This document shows, piece by piece, positions 26,352 to 33,916 of a stretch of DNA of 45,432 nt. The stretch comes from Pseudomonadota bacterium. Lineage in GTDB: Bacteria > Pseudomonadota > Gammaproteobacteria > Acidiferrobacterales > Acidiferrobacteraceae. The position numbers and the translations under genes are program-made. The stretch lies in the NCBI GenBank assembly GCA_021819125.1, contig JAKARW010000008.1, forward strand, positions 1-45,432, given 5' to 3'. The notes beneath the pieces were generated by a model. It saw nothing but the letters and a program-made list of their open reading frames with translations, was not told the origin of the DNA and searched no databases. Positions within the stretch are counted from its first letter, which is position 1, and every line of letters begins with the position of its first letter.

Positions 26352-26723
26352 GTGACTTTTTTGTGGATCGCCTGCTTTGCCGTGCTTGGGGCATGGTTGC
26401 GTTATGGGCAGAACCTGGCGGTGCAACATTTTTTCGGGCGGGCCTTTCCGTGGGCTACGCTGTCGATCAATGTCATAGGCTCTTTTCTCATAGGTCTCCT
26501 GTCGTACGCGCTCGTGCATGAAATCCCTGTGAGCGGGGCCCTGCGCGCTGGGGTCATCGTGGGCGGCATCGGCACTTACACGACCTTCTCCACCTTCTCG
26601 CTTGAAACCCTGCTCCTCGTGGAAGACGGACAAGTGGTGCGCGGTCTTGCGTACATCGTGGCATCACTTGCCCTTGGGCTTGGCGCGGTGTTTCTTGGGG
26701 CGCTTACCGCGCCTCACCTTTAG
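26352..26723 (+). CDS. crcB: Fluoride exporter subunit CrcB/Fluc (first copy)
   Basis: 123 residues, four TM helices. The central motif GGIGTYTTFSTFS with NVIGSF identifies Fluc, the dimeric fluoride channel. GTG 26352 has GAGGAG about six bases upstream. A second, diverged crcB lies downstream (27122), so the channel may be a heterodimer of oppositely oriented subunits. Confidence 0.92.
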   Translation: MTFLWIACFAVLGAWLRYGQNLAVQHFFGRAFPWATLSINVIGSFLIGLLSYALVHEIPVSGALRAGVIVGGIGTYTTFSTFSLETLLLVEDGQVVRGLAYIVASLALGLGAVFLGALTAPHL

Positions 26724-26742
26724 AGGGGGATCGGAGGAACGG

Positions 26743-27054
26743 ATGAAGGATATCGAAATCGCGCGCATTTATATTCGCGAGGGCGACCACGAAGGCGGCC
26801 TCGACGTCATGAAACAGATCTTCGCTTTGCTCCAGGATCAGCACAAGGTCCAGGGGGTCACGGTGTTCCGCGGCATCTCCGGGTTTGGGGTCCATGGCGA
26901 GATTCACGCCGCAGACCTCCTGCACATGACCGCGCGTCTGCCGCTCGTCATTGAATTTTTCGACACACCCGAGACGGTCGCCGCGGCGCTTGCCGTGCTC
27001 GCACGACTCATTCCCTCTGGACACATCGTCAAGTGGCCCGCGCGATGCCTGTAG
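26743..27054 (+). CDS. DUF190 family protein
   Basis: 103 residues, soluble, with ARIYIREGDHEGG, then GVTVFRGISGFGVHGEIH and LPLVIEFFDTPE, the pattern of DUF190 (a PII-like ferredoxin fold). DUF190 genes often neighbour crcB; their role in fluoride resistance is not established. TCGGAGGAA precedes ATG 26743. It lies between the two crcB copies. Confidence 0.88.
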   Translation: MKDIEIARIYIREGDHEGGLDVMKQIFALLQDQHKVQGVTVFRGISGFGVHGEIHAADLLHMTARLPLVIEFFDTPETVAAALAVLARLIPSGHIVKWPARCL

Positions 27055-27121
27055 TGCACCGGCCCACACCGCGCATTGACGCCATGATGCGACCATTCAA
27101 GACCGCGCGTGGGCGGCGCCC

Positions 27122-27505
27122 ATGAAGACCCTGGCGTTCATCGCGGTATTTGCGATCCTCGGGGCGATCGCCCGTTATCTGCAAGCGCTCCTCGTGGCGC
27201 AGGTTGCAGGCGGTCTCTTTCCATGGGACATCCTATCGATCAACCTCCTCGGCTCATGCGCGATGGGCTTTCTGTTCTTCGAGACCCTGGAACGTATCAG
27301 CCTAAGCCCCGAGCTGCGCACCGGCCTGCTCACGGGCTTTCTGGGGGCCTATACCACCTTCTCGACCTACACCTTCGGCGTCCTTGGGCTTCTCGAACAT
27401 GGGGCCTGGGCCATGGGCATGGCCTATCTCCTGGGGTCGGTGGTGCTGGGTCTCGCGGCCACGGCCTTTGGCGCCTGGCTATCGCGCAGCGTCTCGGGCG
27501 AATAG
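27122..27505 (+). CDS. crcB: Fluoride exporter subunit CrcB/Fluc (second copy)
   Basis: 127 residues, four TM helices, with NLLGSCAMGF and GFLGAYTTFSTYTFG. It differs clearly from the first copy and is likely its partner in a heterodimeric Fluc channel. It starts 67 bases after the DUF190 gene with little SD, so translation may be weak or coupled. Confidence 0.92.
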   Translation: MKTLAFIAVFAILGAIARYLQALLVAQVAGGLFPWDILSINLLGSCAMGFLFFETLERISLSPELRTGLLTGFLGAYTTFSTYTFGVLGLLEHGAWAMGMAYLLGSVVLGLAATAFGAWLSRSVSGE

Positions 27506-27513
27506 CGCCGGCA

Positions 27514-28002
27514 TCATAAATCGCAAGCCAGCACCAGGGCATCTTCCCGGCCGTGGCGCGTCGGATAATAGTTTTTGCGCAGACCGATCTCATTGAACCC
27601 TAAGGTGTAATAAAGCGCGTAAGCGGCCTTATTGGAGCGTCGTACCTCGAGCAAGGCGACCTGGGCCTGCCCGTGGCGTGCCACATCCAGAAGATGGCTC
27701 AACATCCGCCGCCCAAGCCCGCGTCGTTGATAACGCGGATGGACACAAATGTTTAGCAAATGGCATTCGCCGGCGGTGACCGCCATGACCCCATGGCCCA
27801 CGAGATGCCCGTCGTCTTCGAGCACCCGGCAGCAGTAGCCGACCCGCAGACAATCGCGGAATATCCCCTCGGTCCAGGGAAACTCATAGGCTTGTCGTTC
27901 GACCTGCATGACAAACGGCAGATCCTCTCTGGTCATGGCGCGTAGCCGGATCTGCGCGGGTGTGCCGCGCGTGGACTGCGCCGGCAACCGCCAACTACTC
28001 AT
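27514..28002 (-). CDS. rimI: Ribosomal protein S18 alanine N-acetyltransferase
   Basis: 162 residues, GNAT fold. The acetyl-CoA loop is [11 protein letters not shown], and [17 protein letters not shown] is the RimI C-terminal pattern. It acetylates the N-terminal Ala of S18. The ATG overlaps the end of the uracil-DNA glycosylase gene by 8 bases. It ends 8 bases from the second crcB, transcribed convergently. Confidence 0.9.
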   Translation of the reverse strand: MSSWRLPAQSTRGTPAQIRLRAMTREDLPFVMQVERQAYEFPWTEGIFRDCLRVGYCCRVLEDDGHLVGHGVMAVTAGECHLLNICVHPRYQRRGLGRRMLSHLLDVARHGQAQVALLEVRRSNKAAYALYYTLGFNEIGLRKNYYPTRHGREDALVLACDL

Positions 28003-28651
28003 GGGTTGCGATCTCCTGGGCGCGCTTAAGGTCCGCCCAGGCGGCGGCCTTGTCCGCCGGACGCCGCAAGAGATAGGCCGGATGATAGGTCACCACCACC
28101 GGGACACCCTCGTAGTGATGGAGGGATCCGCGAAGCCGACTGAGCGGCAGGTCCGTGGCCAACAGGCTCTGGGCGGCAAACCGGCCCAGGGCCACCACGA
28201 TTCGGGGCCGGACAGCGGCGATCTGCGCGCGCAGAAAGGGCAGGCACGCCGCCACCTCGGACGGCTGCGGGTCGCGATTCCCAGGCGGCCGGCACTTCAA
28301 GACATTGGCGATGAAGACCTCTTTGCGGTTTAACGCGAGCGCCCGCAACATAGCATCGAGCAGGTGGCCTGCGCGCCCGACAAAAGGCTCGCCTCGCCTA
28401 TCCTCCTCAGCCCCCGGCGCCTCACCCACGAAACACCAAGTCGCGGTATGCGGGCCGACCCCGAATACCGTCTGCGTGCGCCCGGCATGCAGCCCGCAGC
28501 GCACGCACGCCCGGACCTCCTCCTCCAGGCGCCCCCACCCCTGTGCGTCCGTGTCGGATTCTAAGGCGGGCGCCGCCGCAACCGGCCCCCGACGAGCCCA
28601 GACGGTGATCCCCATGGCCTGGAGCCAAAGGCGTGAGGTGTGACTCTCCAT
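27995..28651 (-). CDS. Family-4 uracil-DNA glycosylase (4Fe-4S)
   Basis: 218 residues. Cys in ACVRCGL, plus later CRPPGNRDP and ACLPFL, supply the four iron-sulfur ligands. [20 protein letters not shown] is the uracil-binding motif of family 4, and YHPAYLLR is the second motif. It excises uracil from deaminated DNA. I chose ATG 28651; a GTG 8 codons upstream also lacks an SD. It is paired with rimI, as is common in gammaproteobacteria. Confidence 0.92.
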   Translation of the reverse strand: MESHTSRLWLQAMGITVWARRGPVAAAPALESDTDAQGWGRLEEEVRACVRCGLHAGRTQTVFGVGPHTATWCFVGEAPGAEEDRRGEPFVGRAGHLLDAMLRALALNRKEVFIANVLKCRPPGNRDPQPSEVAACLPFLRAQIAAVRPRIVVALGRFAAQSLLATDLPLSRLRGSLHHYEGVPVVVTYHPAYLLRRPADKAAAWADLKRAQEIATHE

Positions 28652-28742
28652 GCCGAAAGTATAACCGGGCCGCACGCCGATGGAAGAAATTTTGCAGCAC
28701 AGACGCCCCTTTAAGACCCGCGCGTGCCTCCCGCACTTTCGG

Positions 28743-29438
28743 TCAATGGTGGGCCGCGGTCCTGCCAGGGCTCGTGCGTGCGGCCGCCATCGCTCTGGGC
28801 GCCGTCAGGTAGTCGGCGAGGCCCGCGACCTCATGGTCGCTCAAAGGGTTGGCATAGCCTATCGCCCGCGTGCCCCGGACCCCGGCCAGGATCTCCACGA
28901 CAAGATCGGTCGGACTTTCGCGGTGCGCGAGCACAAAGAGGTCGGGGACCGGGCTTCCGGGACCGGTCGCGGCATGACAGGTCGCGCACAAGTGCGTGTA
29001 GAGAAAGCGGCCCTCGCGCCACCGGCGCCCGCGCGGGCGCAACGGCAGGATGCCGCGCAGATCCACCGGAAATTGCCGCCGCAGGGCTTGCATCTGCTGC
29101 CATACCACAGGCATCGCGTGGCGCGCTAGGGCCTTGCGGGCCGTCTCGATACGGGCCTTGATCGGTCCTGCGCGACACGAGGCCTTGGCGCAATAGGATC
29201 GCGCCTCGAAGCCAAGCACCCCCAAATCGCTCTGGATGCGCGCGATGAGTCGCACCGACGCGTGATCTGCGGCCGCCTGATGCGCCTCATGCGCAAGCAA
29301 CGCCACCTCTAATCGGAAACGCATGTCGCGATCGGCGTTCGCCAGAAGCGGCACCAGCACCGCGGCAAGCCACACCATCGACAGGCGGCGGGCGCGAGGC
29401 GGGCGCGCCCGGGGATGGCGGCCGATTCCGTGTCTCAC
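28743..29438 (-). CDS. Periplasmic mono-haem c-type cytochrome
   Basis: 231 residues. An N-terminal basic stretch and hydrophobic core ([15 protein letters not shown], residues 21-35) act as signal. One haem site CATCH is at 151-155 in a class I-like domain ending [13 protein letters not shown]. The distal Met is not obvious. The first half has a Cys pair (CAKASC, 83-88) and a helical region of unknown fold. I chose GTG 29438, overlapping the upstream gene stop as GTGA; ATG 29378 would start at the hydrophobic core. It is the last gene of the sulfur operon, suggesting electron transfer from the system. Confidence 0.75.
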   Translation of the reverse strand: MRHGIGRHPRARPPRARRLSMVWLAAVLVPLLANADRDMRFRLEVALLAHEAHQAAADHASVRLIARIQSDLGVLGFEARSYCAKASCRAGPIKARIETARKALARHAMPVVWQQMQALRRQFPVDLRGILPLRPRGRRWREGRFLYTHLCATCHAATGPGSPVPDLFVLAHRESPTDLVVEILAGVRGTRAIGYANPLSDHEVAGLADYLTAPRAMAAARTSPGRTAAHH

Positions 29439-29653
29439 ACGGTCACGACGACATCGCTCGCCAGGATGGCATCGAGCACCACATCCCACTCATGCTCGGT
29501 AAGCTTCGGGCGGCGCAGATCATGACGGGACAGCTGATGCGCCGCCGGCGCCCGTTCCAGGACCACCAGCGCCCCTTCCAGGGTCTCCCTGTCGGGGAAA
29601 AGATCCGTCTCCAGAACCGCGATGCGCATGACGCCTTCCTCCGGATGTTTCAT
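29435..29653 (-). CDS. Small hypothetical protein in sulfur operon
   Basis: Up to 72 residues. ATG 29653 overlaps the preceding stop (ATGA), but ATG 29629 has a strong GGAGGAAGG SD; the latter gives 64 residues, starting MRIAVLETD. It is soluble, with beta-alpha pattern and no Cys. No family recognised. Overlap at both ends (ATGA upstream, GTGA downstream) ties it to the neighbours. Confidence 0.6.
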   Translation of the reverse strand: MKHPEEGVMRIAVLETDLFPDRETLEGALVVLERAPAAHQLSRHDLRRPKLTEHEWDVVLDAILASDVVVTV

Positions 29654-29925
29654 AGCGAAATGACGGCCTCGGCGGTCGCCAGCGCGGCGGCAAGCCCGGC
29701 GGTATCGAGATACGGCAGGCCTTGGTCGGGGACCGTGGTCTCCGGCAGCACATCGGCGAGTTCGAGACTCTCGGCCTGCACGGCGTTTTCCGGCGTGTCG
29801 GCGACCGGCCCCCCCATAAAGATCAGGCGCACGGCATGACCGAATATCGTAAGCCCGGCGGCCACGCGCATGGCCTCCGTGTGGTCATGACGAGCGAGCA
29901 CCACCAGCACCTTCGGCGCGCCCAT
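29650..29925 (-). CDS. DsrE/DsrF-like family protein
   Basis: 91 residues. VLVVLARHDHTEAMRVAAGL followed by HAVRLIFMGGPV is the first half of a DsrE/TusC-like alpha/beta fold. It lacks Cys, so it cannot carry sulfur itself and could be a structural partner, as DsrF/H-type subunits can be. Three bases separate it from the preceding DsrE-like gene. Confidence 0.6.
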   Translation of the reverse strand: MGAPKVLVVLARHDHTEAMRVAAGLTIFGHAVRLIFMGGPVADTPENAVQAESLELADVLPETTVPDQGLPYLDTAGLAAALATAEAVISL

Positions 29926-29928
29926 GGC

Positions 29929-30216
29929 TTAAAGGCTCACGATGCGCCGCGCGACCGCGGCCATGGCGCTGTTCTCGGTCTGGCTCCCAAGCGGGATGAG
30001 CGAATCGCCCTGCCCGAAACACTCCCACGAATGTTCGCAAACCGCCGAGCCCGGGCCGGCGCGCAGGCAGGCTGCGATCTCTGGATCCGCGGCAAGCTGC
30101 GCCGCGGGGCCGGTAAAAAAACAGCCGCATTGAATCTGGCGGCGCTCACAGGCGCGCAGAAAGCCGCGCAACAGGGGCGCCGATTCGGTTTGCGACACGA
30201 GAAACAAAATATCCAC
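29929..30216 (-). CDS. Cys-rich DsrE-like protein
   Basis: 95 residues from GTG 30216, which has AAGGAGG five bases upstream and shares a base with the upstream stop (TAGTG). VDILFLVSQTESAPLLRGFL is a DsrE-type first strand and helix. Cys occur in QCGCFF, AACLRAG and VCEHSWECFG; CGC sits where DsrE proteins place their sulfur-accepting Cys. Assignment is by fold pattern and context; sequence similarity is weak. Confidence 0.5.
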   Translation of the reverse strand: MDILFLVSQTESAPLLRGFLRACERRQIQCGCFFTGPAAQLAADPEIAACLRAGPGSAVCEHSWECFGQGDSLIPLGSQTENSAMAAVARRIVSL

Positions 30217-31100
30217 TAGCGCCTCCTTGTCATGCGCCACACAAAAACCACGAGGGCAGCACCCGCCAACGCCGCCGCGAGTGCCTTGTCCGGGGCCGAT
30301 AGTCCCCCGAAAGGACCGCGCCGCGTTCGCATAGCGCGCGCCTGCGCCCAGTCCTGCCAGCCGCCGATGAATACCTGCGCGGGCACCCCGAGCATCCGAA
30401 GCCGCGCGAAATAGGCCACCGACTCATAAGGCCCCGCACCGTACGCGACTACCGGCCGCCGGACCGAGATCAGGCTACGCAAGGCCCCCTGATCGCGCGT
30501 GACATCGGCCATCGGCAGGGATCGCGCCGTGGGGATATGACCGCGCCTTTCATATCGCTTGTAAGACCGTCCATCCACCAGACGGGGTCCACCCCTGCCC
30601 CGCCGTAGGCGCGCGGCCAGTTCGGGGCGCAACACCACAAGTCTTGTGCGCGGCCAGGCCGTGTAAATGGCCTCACGAAACACCCCACGGGTCGTCCCGG
30701 CGCCGGCGGCCTGCGGATGGTGCGAAAGCCACGCGCTCAACGGGCCTTCCACCACCTCCACCCGTCTTTGACCGGCGATATACAACATGCCGGCCACGAA
30801 ATCCTCGCGCAGCTGCCGGTTGCCGACCACCACCGCGGTCTCGGCACCGGTCAACCTCAGCGCCCCCAGGAACCAACGAACGTTCCGCCAACTCGCCAGA
30901 CGGCCGCGCGCGGTCAGAAGCGTGCGCGGGCTCACGCAAAGCCCACCTGCGACCGACTGGCGCACACACGCCCCGCGGCGGCGCGTGTCTACGACTACGC
31001 TCTGCGAAGGCAGCGGCCACGGCATGTGCGATCGCGCCACGAGCGCCCTTGGCGCGGCCGCATGCCTTGTGACAAGCACCGGCTGCGGCGCGGCATGCAC
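30216..31100 (-). CDS. Membrane-anchored tandem rhodanese-like protein without catalytic Cys
   Basis: 294 residues from GTG 31100, which lies two bases after the preceding stop. Two rhodanese-like domains are seen: residues about 35-125 (VVVDTR ... VVEGPLSAW) and about 172-252 (RLVDGRSYKRYERRGHIPTA ... FIGGWQDW). In each the active-site Cys is absent: VVVGNRQL in the first and VVAYGAGPYES in the second, where YC would be expected. A C-terminal TM helix (272-288) ends in an Arg-rich tail. It is probably a binding or scaffold protein and not a sulfurtransferase. The open frame extends upstream but there overlaps another gene. Confidence 0.68.
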   Translation of the reverse strand: MHAAPQPVLVTRHAAAPRALVARSHMPWPLPSQSVVVDTRRRGACVRQSVAGGLCVSPRTLLTARGRLASWRNVRWFLGALRLTGAETAVVVGNRQLREDFVAGMLYIAGQRRVEVVEGPLSAWLSHHPQAAGAGTTRGVFREAIYTAWPRTRLVVLRPELAARLRRGRGGPRLVDGRSYKRYERRGHIPTARSLPMADVTRDQGALRSLISVRRPVVAYGAGPYESVAYFARLRMLGVPAQVFIGGWQDWAQARAMRTRRGPFGGLSAPDKALAAALAGAALVVFVWRMTRRR

Positions 31101-31102
31101 CG

Positions 31103-31468
31103 TCAGCAGCCCCCGATCTTCGGCAGGCGCGGCACGAATGCCCCGCCTCGAGCCGGCGGCGGGTTCTGGAGGTAGTAATTCACGAGTTCGCGGACGGTTA
31201 CGGTCCCGTACAGGCCACCCATGGGAATGGGCGCGAATCGCCCCATGGTCTGCGGGGTCTCCGCACGTCTTATCAGCCCCGGCGACACCGAGGCCGCGCG
31301 CATCAGAAACGACATACCGACCACCACCAAAAGGATGCATGAGCCGCAGTAAAGCCAAATTTGCCTCGGCGTCATCGCCCCGCCCCCGGTGGCCGCGGGA
31401 CGCACTTGCGGCACTGGGCAACCGGTATCCGGCAAGGTCACCCCATGAAGCCACTCTTTCACTGTCAT
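31103..31468 (-). CDS. Single-TM protein of unknown function (sulfur operon)
   Basis: 121 residues with GGAGG before ATG 31468. One TM helix (about 38-58, WLYCGSCILLVVVGMSFLM) and a C-terminal part with TVTVRELVNYYLQNPPPA. That motif resembles NVDRLAQYYKGN in the 89-residue neighbour at 31584, so the two look like paralogous subunits. Cys at 17, 41, 44 and the C-terminal residue. Family not recognised. Confidence 0.6.
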   Translation of the reverse strand: MTVKEWLHGVTLPDTGCPVPQVRPAATGGGAMTPRQIWLYCGSCILLVVVGMSFLMRAASVSPGLIRRAETPQTMGRFAPIPMGGLYGTVTVRELVNYYLQNPPPARGGAFVPRLPKIGGC

Positions 31469-31482
31469 AAGACCTCCCGCTC

Positions 31483-31575
31483 CTAGAACACGTCCGTCGT
31501 CAAAGCCACATAGAGCACATACATCATGACGACGAACATGACAATTTGCGCGATCGTGGGCACATTGAAAACCAT
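31483..31575 (-). CDS. 30-residue transmembrane peptide
   Basis: 30 codons with a strong GGAGG SD before ATG 31575. A single helix fills most of it (VPTIAQIVMFVVMMYVLYVA), with a short tail TTDVF. It lies between the two paralogous single-TM genes in the same operon. Small TM peptides often stabilise membrane complexes; a partner role here is inferred. Too short for most gene callers. Confidence 0.6.
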   Translation of the reverse strand: MVFNVPTIAQIVMFVVMMYVLYVALTTDVF

Positions 31576-31583
31576 GAATCCTC

Positions 31584-31853
31584 CTAGTGGCCGCCGTTCT
31601 TCACGACGGCCGGCTTTTCGACGGCATAGACGCCGGCGGCGACATTGCCCTTATAGTACTGGGCGAGCCGATCGACATTCAGCGGCTTGCCGTTGACGGG
31701 ATTTATGACAGGCGGCGTGAAGTAGGCGACCCCGTCGCGCGTACGGTGCAGATAGGCCGGAGGCATGGCAAGGATGTATACAAAGGTGCCGACGGTCATG
31801 AGACCGGCCATCACCGCCATTCCCAACATCTGCTTTTGACCGACAGGAAGCAT
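31584..31853 (-). CDS. Single-TM protein of unknown function (sulfur operon)
   Basis: 89 residues with AGGGAGGG before ATG 31853. One TM helix (about 10-31), then an outside-facing domain AYFTPPVINPVNGKPLNVD, AQYYKGN and a tail rich in Val/Ala. The segment LNVDRLAQYY parallels VTVRELVNYY in the 121-residue gene two genes downstream. No Cys. Family not recognised. Confidence 0.62.
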   Translation of the reverse strand: MLPVGQKQMLGMAVMAGLMTVGTFVYILAMPPAYLHRTRDGVAYFTPPVINPVNGKPLNVDRLAQYYKGNVAAGVYAVEKPAVVKNGGH

Positions 31854-31866
31854 GGCACACCCTCCC

Positions 31867-32181
31867 TTAGTTCTTGCGCACGTAGACGCACCAGTGACGA
31901 TCGGCCTTGACGGTCCCAAGATGCGTACCGTTAACCGCCGCCATCACCGTCGGCAAGGCCTCCATGGACGTCGGGTTATCCACCCTGACCTCTATCACCG
32001 CCCCCGACGCCGCCTCGTTCAAGGCCTTTTTGGTCATGAGCTGCGGGCGTGGGCACGAATCCCCCAATACATCCACCACGCGGCTTATAGTGTAGGTGGT
32101 CCCGTCCTCCAGAGTCACTTGCGCGACAGGGGCCGCCGGGGCGGTAGGGGAAGGGGTGGCTTTACGGTTGAATAGACCCAT
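31867..32181 (-). CDS. tusA: TusA-family sulfur carrier protein
   Basis: 104 residues. The TusA core DVLGDSCPRPQLMTKKAL carries the active Cys in the CPxP motif, followed by EVRVDNPTSMEALPTV. An extra N-terminal segment of about 35 residues (KATPSPTAPAAPVAQV) is Pro/Ala rich and absent from standard TusA. It accepts sulfane sulfur and passes it on. It lies directly after the second YeeE/YedE gene, a common pairing for sulfur import. Confidence 0.88.
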   Translation of the reverse strand: MGLFNRKATPSPTAPAAPVAQVTLEDGTTYTISRVVDVLGDSCPRPQLMTKKALNEAASGAVIEVRVDNPTSMEALPTVMAAVNGTHLGTVKADRHWCVYVRKN

Positions 32182-32185
32182 GACA

Positions 32186-32890
32186 TTAATCTCCAAGAGT
32201 AGGTAGGGCGGCCGACGGATCGCGGGCATCGGTGGCGGTCTTGGCGAGCGCCGGGGATCCGGCCGCCATGGGTGCGGCCACCGACGATGGGACCTTGCCC
32301 TCGGCCGCGAGTGTGGCGCGCTCGCGTTTCAGGATACGCCAATACAGACCGTAGAGCGCGGCGGTCTGAATAAGACCGAAAAAGATCGCCGGTATCCCGG
32401 TATCGCGCTGCAAGGTCAGGGCATCGGCCCAGCCAAACTGCAGGCCGGCGGCATTCGAGTGCCCGGTCATGGTCTGTCCGGCAAGCGGCCAGTAGGAAAA
32501 CGACCACATGAGCGAGGACAGAAACAGGCCGACGATAAGAAAGAGCAGGGCCCACAAAGCGCCGATATTGCCCTCACCCGTCTTGACCCACGACGATACC
32601 GTGCATGCGCCAGCGAATACCATGCCGATACCAAAGAGAAACAACCCGATGAATTGGTTGATCCCGACATCAAAGCGCATGGGATTGCCGTTACCGAAAC
32701 TGATCATGGCCGTAAAGCCCACGGTCAGGATCATCATGGCCACCAGCAAGGCCTTGGTGTTGCGATAGCTCTTAAAGAGCATGGCATCGCGCAAAGCCGC
32801 GGTATTGCACCAGCGCGATCTTTGCACGAGCACCCCGACGGTGGACCCGAAAACAAAAGCCGCCAAGCACTGGCCGTCTACAGTAATCAT
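32186..32890 (-). CDS. YeeE/YedE-type sulfur transporter, long half
   Basis: 234 residues, about five TM helices, with VFGSTVGVLVQRSRWCNTAALRD (conserved Cys) and GIGMVFAGACTVSSWVKTGEG (GAC Cys motif), the YeeE/YedE signatures. The C-terminal 45 residues are a hydrophilic Ala/Pro tail. Its partner half is the gene at 32894. Members import thiosulfate or move sulfur to TusA-type carriers. GGAGG lies nine bases upstream of ATG 32890. Confidence 0.85.
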   Translation of the reverse strand: MITVDGQCLAAFVFGSTVGVLVQRSRWCNTAALRDAMLFKSYRNTKALLVAMMILTVGFTAMISFGNGNPMRFDVGINQFIGLFLFGIGMVFAGACTVSSWVKTGEGNIGALWALLFLIVGLFLSSLMWSFSYWPLAGQTMTGHSNAAGLQFGWADALTLQRDTGIPAIFFGLIQTAALYGLYWRILKRERATLAAEGKVPSSVAAPMAAGSPALAKTATDARDPSAALPTLGD

Positions 32891-32893
32891 AAA

Positions 32894-33388
32894 TCAGGCC
32901 TCCAGGATTTTCTTGTACACCCAGGTCCCGACCCACGCGCCGATCACAAGGCCGCTCACCGCCAAGTAACCGCCGAGATTCATCTCCGGCGTAAGACCGA
33001 GAAAGGTGCTGACGTTACAGACGAAAGACAAGCGGATACCGATACCCATGAGCAGCCCGCCGATGGTGATCATCACCCACTCCGACAGATGCTTCGGGAC
33101 CCGCCAGTAGAACTCCTTGCTCAAGATCGCGCTCACAAGGGCGCCAAATCCCATGCCAAGACTGATGTAAATCTTCCAATAGGCCCACGTCGGCTTGAAT
33201 ACCATGCGCCAAAATGGAATGCGGTTCATCGCCTTGGCGCCGATCAGGGCCTTTACGAACAACCCCGCGATCATCGTCTCACCGCCGCCCACGGTCCACG
33301 CGCCGACGATTTGAAAGAGAAAGATGTCGAATACCGCAATGATCGCCAACGCGACTATGGGATCCAGAGACTTCTTGAAAAAATCCAC
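32894..33388 (-). CDS. YeeE/YedE-type sulfur transporter, short half
   Basis: 164 residues, about four TM helices. GIGIRLSFVCNVSTFLGLTPE has the family Cys near a helix break. I chose GTG 33388, with GGAGGG upstream; the longer frame upstream is non-conserved. It and the next gene look like a two-subunit YeeE/YedE channel of the PmpAB kind, in which the usual full-length protein is split. It is the first gene of the sulfur operon. Confidence 0.82.
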   Translation of the reverse strand: MDFFKKSLDPIVALAIIAVFDIFLFQIVGAWTVGGGETMIAGLFVKALIGAKAMNRIPFWRMVFKPTWAYWKIYISLGMGFGALVSAILSKEFYWRVPKHLSEWVMITIGGLLMGIGIRLSFVCNVSTFLGLTPEMNLGGYLAVSGLVIGAWVGTWVYKKILEA

Positions 33389-33916
33389 GGTATCACCCTC
33401 CGTTTGTGCGCTTGGGCCCTGCGATGATGCCCCAGGGCCGCCATGCGGTCGGGACACACGGCATGCCAGAGTTTCCTGCGACAGGCGTCCATCCGGGTGT
33501 AGGTGACCTCTCACGACCCGGTCACCACCCCTCCCACCCATACCCGTTAGCAAAACCCGCGCCAATGATGAAACCCGGCGGTTTCCTCAGCATTCCGGGG
33601 AATGCCGGATCCTGGGGTCACCATCTTGGGAGAGTGTGTCACCAGGATGGTGACGTGCGCGGCGCGCAGACCCTCACGGGTAGATACCCCCGAATCCCGC
33701 GTCTTTAAAAGTGATCCGTTCGGGGACCTGCCATAAAAAAAGGGAATGGATCAGGCACAACGCGACGGCGGGGCGCCCCCGAGACGGGCGCGCCTCTCGT
33801 GTCGTCGGCCGGCGCAGCACAAGGCGCAAGCCGTCGTGGCAGACGGCGCGCCCACGACGGTCACAACCGTCAAGGCGGGATCCAGGTTGCGCTTACGCGA
33901 AGCCTGCAGCTCCTTT
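33389..33916. promoter_or_regulatory. Upstream region of the sulfur operon with two palindromes
   Basis: 528 bases with no convincing gene. GCATTCC-GG-GGAATGC at 33590-33605 is a perfect 7-bp dyad. GTCACCATC (33617-33625) and GATGGTGAC (33646-33654) form a 9-bp inverted repeat with a further direct GTCACC copy at 33638-33643. These sit 200-270 bases upstream of the first YeeE/YedE gene and may be operators of an unknown regulator. No promoter hexamers stand out. Confidence 0.45.

Noticed and set aside
31103-31454. N-terminal extension of the rhodanese-like frame
   Set aside because: The first 118 codons overlap, in another frame, the 121-residue TM gene, which has its own SD; the GTG two bases after that gene's stop is the better start.
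32459-33427. 322-codon plus-strand open frame antisense to the YeeE/YedE genes
   Set aside because: His/Gln/Arg-rich antisense artefact; the minus-strand proteins have TM helices, conserved Cys and good SDs.
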